Positions 11,985 to 23,489 of a DNA stretch of 64,000 nt are shown in pieces. Below the pieces are notes generated by a model. The model had not been told where the DNA came from. It did no database searches and was given only the letters and a program-made list of their open reading frames with translations. The translations under genes were made by a program, and so were the position numbers. Position 1 is the stretch's first letter; each line of letters opens with the position of its first letter. Source of the DNA: Nageia nagi (taxonomy: Eukaryota; Pinophyta); contig JBITNC010000001.1 in assembly GCA_050084985.1 (NCBI GenBank), positions 193,254,001 through 193,318,000 of the forward strand. Direction: 5' to 3'.

Positions 11985-13500
11985 ATCAAGCCTACTTGAT
12001 GAGATAGGAGCTATGGAGTCCAAGTATGGACATGGTTGTAGACTTTGTGCTAACTTCATAGGAGAGAGGATGGCTAGAGTCATCCGAACTTAGTCACTTG
12101 AGGGACATCATGTGCATCCCATGTGACAAGTATTGTTTGACTACCTTATGGAGCATTGGTGTGATGACACCAACATATTCCACTTACTGATAGGTGAGAT
12201 GAATATCACCCTAACTGATATTCATCACATTCTATAGGTACCTATTAAGGGTTCATTGATTCAGATGGTTACTTGGACTATGGCAAAGATGGAGGATCTA
12301 TGTTACTAGTTGATAGGGATTAGGCACTATCAATAATAGAAGGGTGTGCCCCTTCATAATACAATTTACATGCTCTTAGAGTATATTAATTTTACTAGGT
12401 ACTTTAGACTATATGTTGCAATTCTTATTGACACAATCCTATGTAATGATAAGAACCATGAGTGCTTCCATACTGCATTCATTCCCATAGTGCAAGGGAT
12501 ATACCTTCATGGGGAGAGGTAAGTATGGGCACCTTGTATATTGGCCATGCTATGTAGGGATATTCATATTTTTATTTCTATGAAGAAGGGAGGTAGGATT
12601 ATTGTTCATTCATTTATTCTACAAGTATGGGCATATGAACATATATTGTAGCTTGTAACTATCTTCCTACAATTACATGGGCAGACATGCTTCATAGGTT
12701 TCTATGGTAGAAATTACAATAGGTAGGGATGACACAAGGAGTTAGAGTAGTGTTGGAGACTACTAGATCTACTATATGAGGATGATTTACTTTAGGATTC
12801 ATACTTTGACTTGCCAATATGGGAGGAGTAAAATGAGGAGCTAATATGGAGTATGACTCCATATCATATCCAGGGTCGTAGATAGGTGACCAAGTTCTAT
12901 TAGCTATACCATGTTCTCAGGCAATTAAGCATGACACAAGATGTATCCATACTGAGAGTGTGGTCAAATATGGTTAGATACTATCACTATCAAGAGATTC
13001 CATCAAGGTTGATGGTTGTCCCAACGTGGAGTGCAGAGTGGGTTGCACTAGAGGATCATACCCCTAGGGTGGCCACCCCTTTTCATTAGCATACTCTAGA
13101 GTATCGATAGTTGTGGGACTCAATGAGACCCATCCCATTTTGGTATTGAGGATGAGGAGGGGGGTGAGGCATAGGGAGAGGAGGAGGTAGGGGAGGAGGA
13201 GGAGGAGGATAAGGAGGAGATCGAGAATTTGAAGGAGGATCCCATGAATGTGGATTATCATCCACCACCTACTCAACCAGTAGACCCATTAACACCATCC
13301 TCATCATGAGTTGCAACTCCCCTAGTGGATATCTTAGGTACACTTAGACTTTAGGTATTTGGTTATTGGATTATTTTTGAAGAGGAAAATTAAAAATAAT
13401 CTTTTTGATATAGGGCTAGAGACTCAAGTGGCAATGCTACAAGTGCAGGTTGCAAGCCTACAACTGCAATTGAAGGCTTGAGATGACCAAAAAGGTATCC
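11985..13500 (+). pseudogene. Plant mobile domain (PMD) remnant 2
   Basis: This is the best preserved of the three PMD remnants. At about 12140-12240 the plus strand encodes DYLMEHWCDDTNIFHL, then GEMNITL and IHHILQVPIKG, the PMD core. It continues nearly open to about 13080 with ECFHTAFIPIVQGIYLHGER (12450-12520) and further conserved Trp and Tyr residues. From 13130 to 13270 there is a Glu-rich acidic stretch followed by Pro-rich sequence, and at 13420-13480 a heptad-like coiled coil (QVAMLQVQVASLQLQL). Only a few stops break it. PMD relatives include MAIN and MAIL1 and transposon proteins. It is antisense to E2 gag. Confidence 0.75.
13148..13222 (+). other. Near-homopurine tract
   Basis: About 75 bases of almost only G and A (GAGGAGG-type runs) encode the Glu-rich acidic region of PMD remnant 2 on the plus strand. 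The minus strand reads Pro-rich in shadow frames. The tract could form triplex structures, but its simplest explanation is Glu codons. Confidence 0.7.
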
Positions 13501-14099
13501 TTCAAAGATAGATAAGCATAAAAATATAGTTTTATGAAAAATAATTTGTAAACATAATGATTTAGGCAAGCATGAACATACAAAAGCTTAAAAAATAAAA
13601 AATAGTCATAATAGTTTTAAGCATAACAAAGCAACAACATTAGACTACAATGGTAGTGCTTGAATAAGGAGCAAAAATGGAAATAAAAATAAAACACATG
13701 CTCAGGACATGGCCTAATTAATATAAAAAGAGTTCTAAATTTTGACAAACAGAAAGGAACACAACACTTATATACTAGTATCCAATTCATCAAATTTGCT
13801 AATCATTTACTAGAAAGCATGGAAATAAAATAAGTACATATACATTTTTGTAATAAAACATATACATGAGAAACACCATATCAATTTTTTGATGAAATAA
13901 CACTAGGAATGGAGTGGCAACGTTAGGTTCTAGTGTTGTCACTCGGTTATTAAAATAGGAAGACATACAATTTAAAGCTAAACATTACAAATTATGACCA
14001 AACAAAAATAAAGAAATGTACAAATAGAAAATACGATGAAACAATTTATGGAATACCCCAAACACCATCAATATCAAGGACCATACTTGGAACCGATTA

Positions 14100-16275
14100 T
14101 TGTTGAGCTTTTTTTTGTGGTTTTGGTTGAGGGATACTCACAGTGTTGGTCTATGACTTCTTGTAATAATCATCTAGTTCTTCCTTCTTGAATTGTGGAA
14201 ATGGATTATTGAATATTTTTATTATTTGATTTTGAGGATGTATCAGTCCATTCTATATTGGTCTAAACTTGTGCTGCTACAAATCTTCATCTAAAACTTC
14301 ATGGTCAAATTTAAATTTACCCTTTTTATGTAAGTATTGGATTATATTTCTAAGATGATAACACTCTTTTATTGCATGATTAACTCTCCTATGAAAATAA
14401 CAAAAGAGGTGTGCTTGATATCCCTAAGGTTTAATGCAAGGGAGTTATTTCATTGGAGGATATTGGACCAAGTTCATGGCTACTAAGGCATCCAATAATT
14501 CACTAATGTCCTTATGGAACTCAATATACTACCTATGTGACTTTCTAGTTTTCCAAACTTCTATATCATTATGGCTGACATAAACTATTATTTTGAATTT
14601 AGGCTCATGGTGATGGATCTTTCTAGGCTTTTCATGGGTTTGGATTGAAGTTGACTTCATGTGGGCTAAGGGTTCATTGAAAACTTTGCAACAGGCCTCT
14701 TTACTAATCATTTCATCTATTAGTTTATCATATGGATAATCTTGGAAATCTAAAAAGTCATATCTATAAGATGGAAATGTGGATCAGAAAAGAACATGCT
14801 TATTTTCTTTGGTAGGGATGTGGACTTGGTTGGCTACTTTGGACCACTCAAAAATGAAGTCACTAACAAGTTGACCTTATTTTTGTTTTAGGTTATACAT
14901 GTCTCAAGGTTATGGTTCTTGTGTTATGAACAAATTATATTGATTTAAAAAGACTTTAACAACATCATCAAAACTTGTAATACTTTCATTAGGCAGATTA
15001 GTAAACCATAATAATGATTCTAATTTTAATCTAAGAGGAAACAACTTAGCCAACAAGTCATCATCATTTTCAAATGAAGTAGACTCTAAGTGATACCTTT
15101 ACAAATATATTCTAAGATAATAATTACCATCACACATAGTAAATATTACTTGTTTATCATACCTTCTCTTACGTATGTGATGGTAAAAGGGGTTATCACT
15201 AGTGAAACTGTAGGTGCAAACTTGTTGATCCAAGCCATAATGGAATCCTTTTGGTATGTTAATTATAGTAGTTGTTGGAGTGAATCATTTGGAGGTGCTT
15301 ATTGTAATAGTCCACTAGTATTTGTGTGCTTTTCCTTTGTTAAACCTACAAATAGGCCAAAATAATGAACTTTTTCTTCTTCTAAAGTCCTTACCAAATT
15401 GTTGATGAGCTCCATTTGACATTCTGATGGAGTAGCTTTATATTGCAAGTGAAGTTTTAGAAACTTCAGTTCTCTCTTTAAGATATTAAATTTTGCATCC
15501 TACCAACCTGGTCTTCATTTCATACCAAATGCTATTGCTAGATTAGGTTTGTCCATCCAAGATTTGGGGATGGGTTTCCTTTGAGATTATTCCATTTTCA
15601 AGATATAAACTAGGTCTTCTTCTTCAATTTTATCTTTGAAGACTTTGTCATTGTTGTGAAGTTCCTATGGGATAGAAACCCTAGGATTGGGAAAATACTT
15701 ATCATGATTCTTTTCAGGTAATGGAGTAGCGATGCTAAGTCTAATGGTATTTCAAGGGTTATGTGAGGTACCAAGGATTTGGTTTAGAATCTAAGGTTCA
15801 GGAACAATATTAGGGATGGGAAACTATAATGAAGGAACTTGAGAAGGTTTGAAGTATTTGTAAGCCTCTCAAAAAGGGGTTAAGGTAATATCATGTTCAG
15901 TTTGTTAGATCATCTACATCTATTTGGTATATTGGAGATCAAAATCTAGGGTATATCCTAGGAGGTGTTTGACTTTGGTATCAACTTCTTACAAAGTTTG
16001 AACAAGAAAAAAAAGACATTCTTTCATAGCTAACAATTTTCAACCTTGTGGAATAGACAAAAGTTTACTGAGTACCTCTAAGGTATCAGATGGGAGCTCA
16101 TCGAGTTCTTCATGATTTTTTGCTTCTTATTGAGATGAATGGATATAATATTTTGGAGAACTATCATATTCATCATGTAGGTGCAGTCTCCATACCCTTT
16201 CACTTTGTCTTCTAAGCATGTTGGCATAATTCTTGCATGCCCTAGTCTTCTTATGTTAAACAATAAGATTTTCAT
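14100..16275 (-). pseudogene. E2 gag (Tat-like Ty3/gypsy)
   Basis: Minus-strand frames give the capsid core at about 15090-14950 (FPLRLKLESLLWFTNLP, then an SITSFDDVVKVFLNQY run), as in plant gypsy gags where FP.SL.G.AL.WF..LP..SI.SF.EL...F..QY is usual. At about 14400-14340 it has a zinc-knuckle-like CYFHRRVNHAIKECYHLR, a variant CCHC lacking the second Cys, followed by an IQYL helix. Between them lie basic and low-similarity parts (for example 14529-14711). Many stops and frameshifts are present. gag forms the virus-like particle and binds the RNA. The 5' LTR is to the right at 16407. Confidence 0.65.
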
Positions 16276-16406
16276 GATTTATAGTAATAGGTGTATCCAT
16301 TTCTATAAAACTTGAAATAAAGGTTAGTATTATCCAAAATCCTAGGGTTTTTATGTAACTAGTGAAGGATGATGTAGTGTATCAAAAAGAAGTGAGGTTA
16401 ACCAAT

Positions 16407-17134
16407 TGTTACATCTGAAATAATAATTATTAGGGTTGTTTGTAGGATAATTAAATTTATCAATTAACTATAAAATAATAAGAAATTAATGATATGAATG
16501 ATGACAATGACCTAATTGATCTTAAATTATCAAAATTGGATATATGGAAGATACAACCTTGTACTTCACCTATGATAATGAATGAAGGCAAAATTTGATC
16601 AAAAGAGTATGAATGATGAGCTTCCTCAAAATACAGAGCCACCAATATAACCTTGATCAAGAAGTAACATCAAAAACCTGATGATGTCACCTAGTTACCA
16701 TTCTATATTACCTTACCCTTTCACTTGATGTCATCATCCCACCTTCTATACATAGAATCTTACTTGCGAAGGGATGAAAGATCGTAGGAATGCATAGCTT
16801 AGAGTATAACTAGATCTAGAGATGATAGGTGACATTAAGAAACACTGGTCAAGATTTACACAAGTATATTGCCACCTATCAAGGATTCAAGATTATATCA
16901 TGTAATAGAAAATCTTTCATCATGCATAACCTCTCTACCTTTATAGGTAACAGTTCTAGTGCTAAGGCTCCTCCTTAGGCTTATTGTGATGTCGAGGTAA
17001 CTTATTACCATAAAATATAAAGTTAGATGAGAGTGCGCATGGAAAAGAGTATTTATTTAATAAATTAAATAAATTATTTCAAATACCTAAAAGGGTATTT
17101 TAATTATATTAAAATTCCCTTTTAAGTGTTAACA
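16407..17134 (-). repeat. E2 5' LTR (right copy)
   Basis: Starts TGTTACATC and ends TGTTAACA on the plus strand, giving the usual TG...CA. It matches 8911-9638 over its full 728 bp. The following plus-strand bases CTCTC resume the E1 protease frame, supporting the boundary. Confidence 0.85.
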
Positions 17135-17312
17135 CTCTCAATGAAGTGTTTAGTTCTGCAATAATATTGAGAGGCTTAATCAAATATTTCATATAGTGAT
17201 TGGATATGATATTTAGGCTAGACCCATTATTAATGAGGACTATTTTAGTCAAGTATCCATTGATAGCAGTGATGATATACAACAAAATGTCTTTCTCATA
17301 CGATGTCAAGGA
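17135..17312 (-). pseudogene. E1 protease, N-terminal part
   Basis: The minus strand encodes SYEKDILLYI, then YLTKIVLINNGSSLNII and an L.RVL-type strand. This is the retropepsin region of plant gypsy elements, where the usual motif is VL(I/V)D(N/T)GSS.NI; here the catalytic Asp has changed to Asn. The frame stops at the E2 LTR boundary; the rest of the protease is at 8910-8559. Confidence 0.7.
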
Positions 17313-17399
17313 TGAGAAAATCTCATCATCATAAGGTAATATTTGGCTTAGCTAAATAATGAAGAACACCAATGAACTTGGAAAATGAATCATCATAAT

Positions 17400-18200
17400 T
17401 TCTATGAATTTCTACTATTATAAGGAATTTTAGGAAGGCTTGATGATTATGGATGAAGTATGGATGAGATCATATAAAGGCATATTAGTATGCATATTTC
17501 TAAGTTATCTGGTAATGGTGGAGCATACAGAAACTACAAGCAAATGTTAATTATTTATTTGATTGTATCCTTTTTGGAGATTAAAAGATGGTGTTGATGT
17601 TTGGAATGATGTAGAGGGTTGACAAGAATTATATTGATTTGGGTTTCTATGTGGGCTACTATGATGAGAAATATTTTGGTGATATCATCAAGATTTGGTC
17701 ATAACATGTATCATACCAATGAAACCTTGCTAAGGAACTTATGGATTAATCAAGTTTGCCTAGTTTAGAGGTGGAACATTATGGTATACTAATTAATTAT
17801 ATCCATAATCATGTAGTTGGTGGTGGAATATATCAAGAGACTCATTGGAGGGACATATTAGATTATCCACTTTGATATAACCATTATCGATGAGTTCTTG
17901 AATAGCATGGTATAGACCTCGATAGTAGTTTGTATCATGACATTGAGTAATATGATATGCATAATATCTCCTATTCTAAACTCTCTAATATGGGGCTTTG
18001 ACATGTCTTTCAAATAGAAAATCAAAAGGGTCATTGCATTGGCTTGAATTAGCTTTTCAAAAATTAAGGATAAAGACTCAGCAATAAGAACCTATTATCG
18101 ATTTGAAGAGTGAGTAAACTAGGTTTGGATTTGGTTTAGCTCTTGAACCTAACTTTGTTGAGGTTGGTGAGGTGGCTTTGTTATATTTTGATCATATTTG
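17400..18200 (-). pseudogene. E1 gag, C-terminal part with zinc-knuckle remnant
   Basis: Around 18090-18050 the minus strand reads SLSLIFEKLIQANAM, the ...S.VFEKL..A.L. helix found in Tat-like gags. At about 17960-17870 an AYHITQCHDTNYYRGLYHAI segment and QELIDNGYI follow, a decayed CCHC knuckle and the conserved I.DLID.G helix. The part 17400-17800 is mostly low similarity. The frame is cut on the right by the solo LTR at 18201-19325 and continues at 19326-20640. Confidence 0.55.
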
Positions 18201-19325
18201 TGTGATGAGCCTAACTAGGGCTCAATTTATTCTAATTCTAATCATGCATTAAATCCCATTTCATTAATTCAAAATATGCTTATCACTCTAATTAATATAT
18301 TTAAATTAGATATGAAAAAATACTAAAAAATGCATGTAAATGTATTCTAAAAATTATGATTAAAGTTGTAATTATCTCAACTCATCCATCCAAACAAGAA
18401 ATAACCATAATACATGTAAAATGATGCCCTATGAGTGGAACAAACTCCTTAGGGGGCTAAATAGTGAGATGCAAGTATGCAAAAATTATGTAACAAGAGT
18501 AAATAGATTCAAATGACTAAGATAAGTGAAGTGTAAGCCTTAAAATACCAAAATTTTACCCTCATAGTGTGATATCCCACTAGGGGGCTTAATCATCCAC
18601 TCTAAAGCCTTCAAAATGCAAATTAACACTCAAAGTATGTCTTTGAATGGGTGACTCTCCTTCAAGGTTGAAATAGCCTCCAAGCTATACATTCCTCAAA
18701 GGATGCTCTCATGAACCTTTAGGTGAATCTTTAGAGCTTCTTAAGATGATAAAGGCACCATGTCCCTTTAGATCTTATGGCTACCTTGAAACATATCTCC
18801 TCTTAATTAACATTGCACCCTGTAAGAGGTATAGGGAATGACTATTGTAGCCATACACTCCAAGTTGAAGAAGAAATGATGAATTGGTAATGATATGAAA
18901 GTGATATTCTCCTCCTCATTTTATATGTTATAAAATATCATAATGTGGCTAGTCAACCTACCTACCTAACACCTTGGAATAATAAAGCCACATTAAGGGA
19001 TCTCAAAGTGGCCCCACAAATAGGATATCCCACTTAGGTATTAATAATGAGATCTACAAAATTATAAATAATATTTCAAGGTTGAATCATGATCCAAGAT
19101 AACTATTAAATCACACCTAATGACTCAAAACACTCCTAAAGGGGCCTAGACGAGAGAGATCCCCTTCTTGGAGTGCTTAATTAAGCATTTTTGCACCCAA
19201 TATGGTATATTCATCATCATATGATCAATATATTATTTTCTAATGATTCCAAGATACAAATAAGAATAAATTATAATTAATAAAAATAAATTTCTACTAC
19301 ACATACCTCGGAGAGGGACATCACA
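18201..19325 (-). mobile_element. Solo LTR inside E1 gag
   Basis: The 1125-bp segment begins TGTGATGAGCC and ends GGACATCACA, giving a perfect 7-bp terminal inverted repeat of the TG...CA kind. Read on the minus strand it starts TGTGATGTCCC, which resembles the starts of the solo LTRs at 60531 (TGTGACATCCC) and 50665 (TGAAATGTCCC). It separates two parts of a gypsy gag. Flanking 5-mers (ATTTG and CTCAA) do not match, so the target duplication is lost or the insertion was followed by a deletion. No coding sequence is seen inside. Confidence 0.6.
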
Positions 19326-20640
19326 CTCAAAGTGGTCAAATGAAAGAGGATTACTGATTCCCACATACGTATGATATTATCCCAAGAGTGAATTTCAAGA
19401 AGCAAATATATCCTTCATTTCTTGATGAAATCATGTCATGTAACGTATAAAAACAAATGGCATGATATTTTTCATCCATTTCACAAGATGATTTGTCAAT
19501 TCTTGGCTTGTGGAGGAAGTTATCCTCTTTGTAAGATCTCTCAAAATTTAGGTTAGCATACTTTGACTACTAATGTCTAAACATGGTTGATAGGATTGGA
19601 GGGTTTTTCCTTTTTGTTAGGGAATTTGGTAGTTACTGGTTTAGGATTATTGGAACAAAGCTTAAACTTGCATTCTTCAAAAGATATATTTTCAAGTTTG
19701 TGAGCCATAGTAAGGGCTTCATCAAAACTTTGTAAAGTCTAAATTTGTAGTGTGGGGGATATATGAGTTTGGAACAAGATCTAAAGAAGAGATTGATCAT
19801 ATCTTCTTAAGGCATATTAAAGGTGATCTCATTAATCAAAGATATACACTTACACATAAAGTTAGAAATGGATTCATCATCAAATTATTTTTATATGGTA
19901 TAATTCTGTTATGGAAGACATTTTTATGATGTTGATGGAGAAGTGCTCTAGAAAAAGGGTGGCTAATTGGATGATGAAAAAGATAACATACTACATTATA
20001 TTGTTATACCAATAAAGTGCTTGGATAGGTAGGTAAAGGGAGGATGTTTATAACATAAGGACATCATTATGGCTGGTAAGATTACATGTATAACAAAAGG
20101 CTTTCAAATGATTTTGATAATCCTCCTTTCCTTTGAATTTGTCAAACTTTTGCATCTCCCATTGAGGGGGCAATAATGTGTGGGCACTTAGTAATGGATA
20201 GGCTCATTATAGATTTACTTATATGAAGGTTTAGGGTAATGACCTAAACTTTGGACTTAAAGTTTCTTGATTTTCTCCAAGAGGGATTGCATCATTCCAT
20301 CTTAGGGAGTTGTTTATGGTATTTGTGATGGATGACTGGATGCAAAATCTATGGTAAAAGTATGGATTCCATGTGGTGTTATATGTTGGTATTATGGTTG
20401 AGAAAAAGCTTGTGGCTATGAAAATGCTAAAGGCTATGAAAACATTTATGGTTTTGAAAAAGCTTGAGGCTGTGAAAAAGTTTGTATTTATGAAAAGGAA
20501 TTATGTTATAAAAAGGCTTAAGGATTTGAAAAATCTTGAGGATATGAAAAATATTGTGGTTGTGAAAATGTTTGAGGTTGTGAAAACTTTGGAGGCTATG
20601 AAAAAGATTGAGATTGTGAAAAGCATTTAGGCATAGATTC
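19326..20640 (-). pseudogene. E1 gag, N-terminal and core part
   Basis: Minus-strand frames show the capsid core: KFDKFKGKEDYQNHLKAFCY (about 20150-20090), a Q(A)LYWYN segment (about 20030-20000), and INEITFNMP with EDMINLF (about 19840-19790), matching KF...G...P..HL..F, A..WF..L and R..WPL.E.EMI..F of Tat-like gags. Upstream, 20632-20390, lies a Pro/Gln hexapeptide repeat. Several stops and frame changes are present. Confidence 0.5.
20390..20632 (-). repeat. 18-bp minisatellite coding a FSQPQx repeat in gag
   Basis: About thirteen 18-bp units (plus-strand core GCT.TGAAAAA.xTT.AG) run without interruption. In the minus-strand gag frame each unit is six residues with consensus FSQPQ plus one variable residue; several units now contain stops. 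Pro/Gln-rich segments are common near the N-terminus of gypsy gags. The ORFs on both strands here are only frames through this array. Confidence 0.85.
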
Positions 20641-21289
20641 ACATATTATTTTGGCATACAATTGGCCTATTATTTCAATGTATGATTGGCATATTAATGG
20701 AAATGAAAAAATATATATAATAAAGATTAAAAATTAATTTTTTATAATTTTTTAACAAAAATGATGCAATTTTGGAATCAAAAAATGATGTAACACATGC
20801 ACAGAGGGGGGTAAAATGATTAAAAATTGATGTAAAAAAGGATGCAATCCAATGCAATTGGAAGATGAAAAAAGTAGCATAAAAGATGCAGTAAAGGATG
20901 TAATTTGATGTAGCTGAAAGATACAAAACATGGCATGAAATATGCAAAAAAAAATACAAAGGGATTCGATGCAAAAAAGGACATAAATCCTTGTATATTT
21001 AGTAGTGAAGCCATTAATCATAATCACCTACTTTATAAAAATATGTGTTTATTTACATAAAAATAAAGCATAAGAACATACGAGTTCCTCATATATGGAT
21101 AACTAAACAGTGTCAAAATGTATATATTGGTTCCTCACATATGGATAACTGAAACAGTGCTAGTAAAATCTATCATATGCTCAAAAAAATACAACTAGTT
21201 CCTCACATAGAGCAAACTAAATACAAAGGAGTACACAAAAAGATAAACACTATATAACCAAAAAATCCTCCTAGGGATGAAGTTATCAT
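20641..21289. other. No gene seen; ATGCA-rich and short tandem repeats
   Basis: 20750-20990 is rich in GATGCAA and GATGTAA words. At 21083-21215 a unit beginning GTTCCTCACATATGGATAAC is present three times with a spacing of about 46-70 bp, the third copy incomplete. The overlapping minus-strand ORFs (20675-21027) are Phe-rich low-complexity frames. Confidence 0.6.
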
Positions 21290-21952
21290 CATAGACATGA
21301 ATTCAACAAGAATTCAACTTTCACTACCCCTTGAGGGAAACTTTACTAACCTAATAGGTTCCTTAAGCTTGCAAAACTAAGCTTCAAGAAGGGGATTGAT
21401 GAAAAAATTAGTGGATTTTATGATTGATGTACAATACTACAATTATAAGATACCATATAGAACCTTCTCCTTAATAAAATGTGCTTGGATTTGAACATAT
21501 TTTATTCTTTGATGGAAAATAAGGTTCTTTTCCAAATAAATAAATGATTAATTATCTGAATAAATATGATATGGGTGAGCTTGCTCATACTTAATTTCTT
21601 TCAAAATATGTCTCAACCAAATATCTTCCTAGGTCATGATTGATATGGATCAATATTTTACCTCTATGGTGGAGAGAGCAATAGTAGAATGCTTCTTGGA
21701 AGCCCAAGATATAGCACCTAAACTAATGGTAAACACATAATAAGAGGTCAATTTCTTTTCATCTCTATCTCCTCCATAGTCAAAATTTGAGTACCTTGAG
21801 AGAATAAATGAGAAAAACTTAGAAAATTTGAGAGCAAGACCCTTCATTCCCAATAAAGAAGACTACCAATTAGTTTCCTATCAAACATATCATTTGCCAA
21901 TTAAGATTTGGAGCTAAGTGTTAGACTGATTACAGGAGATATTGGGATCATA
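21290..21952 (-). pseudogene. Ty1/copia RNase H end (3' part of pol)
   Basis: The minus strand encodes MFDRKLIGSLLY (about 21890-21860), then DYGGDRDEKKLTSYYVFT (about 21785-21730), ISWASKKHSTIALSTIEVKY ending at 21650, and further IWLRHILKEI and KEKVLYGIL-like pieces to about 21400. These are the RNase H landmarks of Ty1/copia pol (D.AGD...R.STSGY.F, WSSKKQ..VALSTTEAEY, KHI.I..HFIRE.V). The order is normal, but a piece between SLLY and the DYGGD motif is deleted and frames shift. The end at 21952 abuts a CACTA-like terminus, so the N-terminal part was displaced by that insertion. Confidence 0.8.
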
Positions 21953-22210
21953 CACTACTACATTTTAGTAATTTTGCATCATTAAGGCATCAAAAAATTC
22001 TCTTTGACACTTTGATGCTTTAAGCATTAGGGATTTCAAGTCTATGTCAAAACTACATCTTGCTTTCATGTTGATGCCTAGATTGATGCATTACACAATG
22101 CATGTATTGATGTATTCTTTAAGGTATTTTTATGGTTTGATTGATGCCTTAAATGACTCTTTGGTTGATGCTTATTCAAGTTTATTTTGACATTTTGAAT
22201 GACACATTTT
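21953..22210 (+). mobile_element. CACTA-like left terminus
   Basis: CACTACTACATTTTAG starts at 21953 and is followed by many GATGC and GCATC words up to about 22180. Its first 40 bases align with the CACTA-like end at 7170. It abuts the copia RNase H remnant. I found no matching right end, so only this terminus is called. Confidence 0.45.
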
Positions 22211-23489
22211 CTAATGTGAATTTTACTATATGGTCCACCATGCTAATATTACATAGAATTGATAAAATAATATCTCATGTCCATCCTATGCTTTCTAATT
22301 CCTAGTGCTCATGTTGGTCTAATAAAATAATGATGTCTCAATTGAAAGGCTAAGCAAAGAACCCTAACATGGTATACCAATATTAAATTGACCACAACCA
22401 TTTATATACATTTTCACATTTGAAATAATTACATATGAAATTGATTGAATATCTTAAACATGGAAATACATGTAATAATTGTAATATATTCATGAGTAAT
22501 TGATTGGAAGTAATCTACAAATTACAAAATATTCAAAAAGTACTATAATTCAAATTCATATGCAAGTCAACCTCAAACCACTAAAGATTTCGATATATAT
22601 AATGTTTAATTATTCAAATGTACATGTAATATTTTAATCACCATTATTATCATTTTCATCAAGAAGATGTACAATATATTTCCCTCTTGGATCACAATCA
22701 ATTAAAAACATCTTTTCATCCAGTACATCTAGATAAAAAAAAATATTTGACTACAATGTTATGGTAAAACATATGGCTTTTTTTTCTTGAGGTAAATATC
22801 ATGTAGAGTTGATTGCATAATAACAACTAGGTATGTCATGCAGTATTGATATTCTATTTACAAATCCTTCAAACCATTTACATTTGAATACTACACATTT
22901 GAATGATCTAAAATTCAATTGTATGATTTCTTGAATTTTCTCAACATATTGTATTTTTTCTTCTATCAAGTTTGTATCTTTTGTACTTACATGACTTGCT
23001 TGATCAAAATTGGGGCAATCTAGTCATTTTATGTTGAGCTACATAAACCTATTCTCCAATATTAACTTTCCCATAATCAAATTTGCACATTTTTTGGTAG
23101 GTTTAATCACATCTAAGAGTTCTTTCATAGCTTGAGGATCACTTTTTAAAATTTGCAAGATAGAGACACTAGTGGTCTTCTTGGATAAATCTTTGACTAC
23201 ATTGTACTTTGAACTAGATGGATCTTTTTTATTTTACTCAATTTGTATTTCCTTAGATTTTGTCTAAATTTTGTCTTGATTTTTCTCCTATTATTGAGGT
23301 TGAAGCTTGGTTTGATATCTCATTATCATAGTGCAACATTCAAAAGATTCAATACTAGCTTGGTAGAAATTTTCTAGAACACCTTCATTATTTCTTTCCA
23401 AGAACAAGTTAAATTCTACTTGTTCGACTGGATTACTGCTTCCTAATACTACTTAATTTTTTTAAATCATTTCTTAAAAAATATTCAAA
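22211..23489. other. No clear gene; contains a 30-nt word shared with 49018
   Basis: 22211-22800 is AT-rich without coding signal. 22558-22587 is identical over 30 nt to 49018-49047. From about 22800 to 23489 the minus strand may be the C-terminal continuation of the gag remnant at 23490-25620, but it has many stops and I recognise no domain. Confidence 0.4.

Larger units (their letters stand above)
8911..17134 (-). mobile_element. E2: Ty3/gypsy derivative with gag and antisense PMD, no pol
   Basis: Two direct 728-bp LTRs (8911-9638, 16407-17134) bracket 6.8 kb. Flanking 5-mers are TTCTT on the left and CTCTC on the right, differing by two C/T changes, consistent with an eroded target duplication. 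On the minus strand the interior carries gag (16275-14100) including a zinc knuckle. The region where pol should be instead holds a PMD remnant on the plus strand (11985-13500). No protease, reverse transcriptase or integrase is visible, so mobility must have depended on other elements. E2 sits inside the protease of E1. E3 has the same architecture. Confidence 0.85.
3040..20640 (-). mobile_element. E1: decayed Ty3/gypsy element with antisense PMD
   Basis: Read on the minus strand from right to left the order is: gag with a Pro/Gln repeat (20640-19326), gag C-terminus with a zinc-knuckle remnant (18200-17400), protease split in two (17312-17135 and 8910-8559), a post-protease segment (7150-6640), a possible integrase tail (about 6430-6560), tandem repeats, and a PMD remnant on the opposite strand (3040-4660). 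A solo LTR interrupts gag, E2 interrupts the protease, and a CACTA-like element seems to lie after the protease. Reverse transcriptase was not found. The LTRs were not located, so the outer limits are those of the coding remnants. gag-protease with an extra antisense ORF is the layout known from the Tat lineage of plant gypsy elements. Confidence 0.55.

Noticed and set aside
13064-13276. Minus-strand ORFs rich in Pro and Leu
   Set aside because: They are shadows of the purine-rich, Glu-coding stretch of PMD remnant 2 on the plus strand.
20373-20642. Plus-strand Lys/Met/Val repeat ORF and minus-strand Phe/His repeat ORF
   Set aside because: Both are frames through the 18-bp minisatellite. The frame consistent with gag is the third one, reading FSQPQ.
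20675-21027. Overlapping Phe-rich minus-strand ORFs resembling membrane proteins
   Set aside because: They are low-complexity AT-rich frames without conserved motifs, upstream of a decayed gag.
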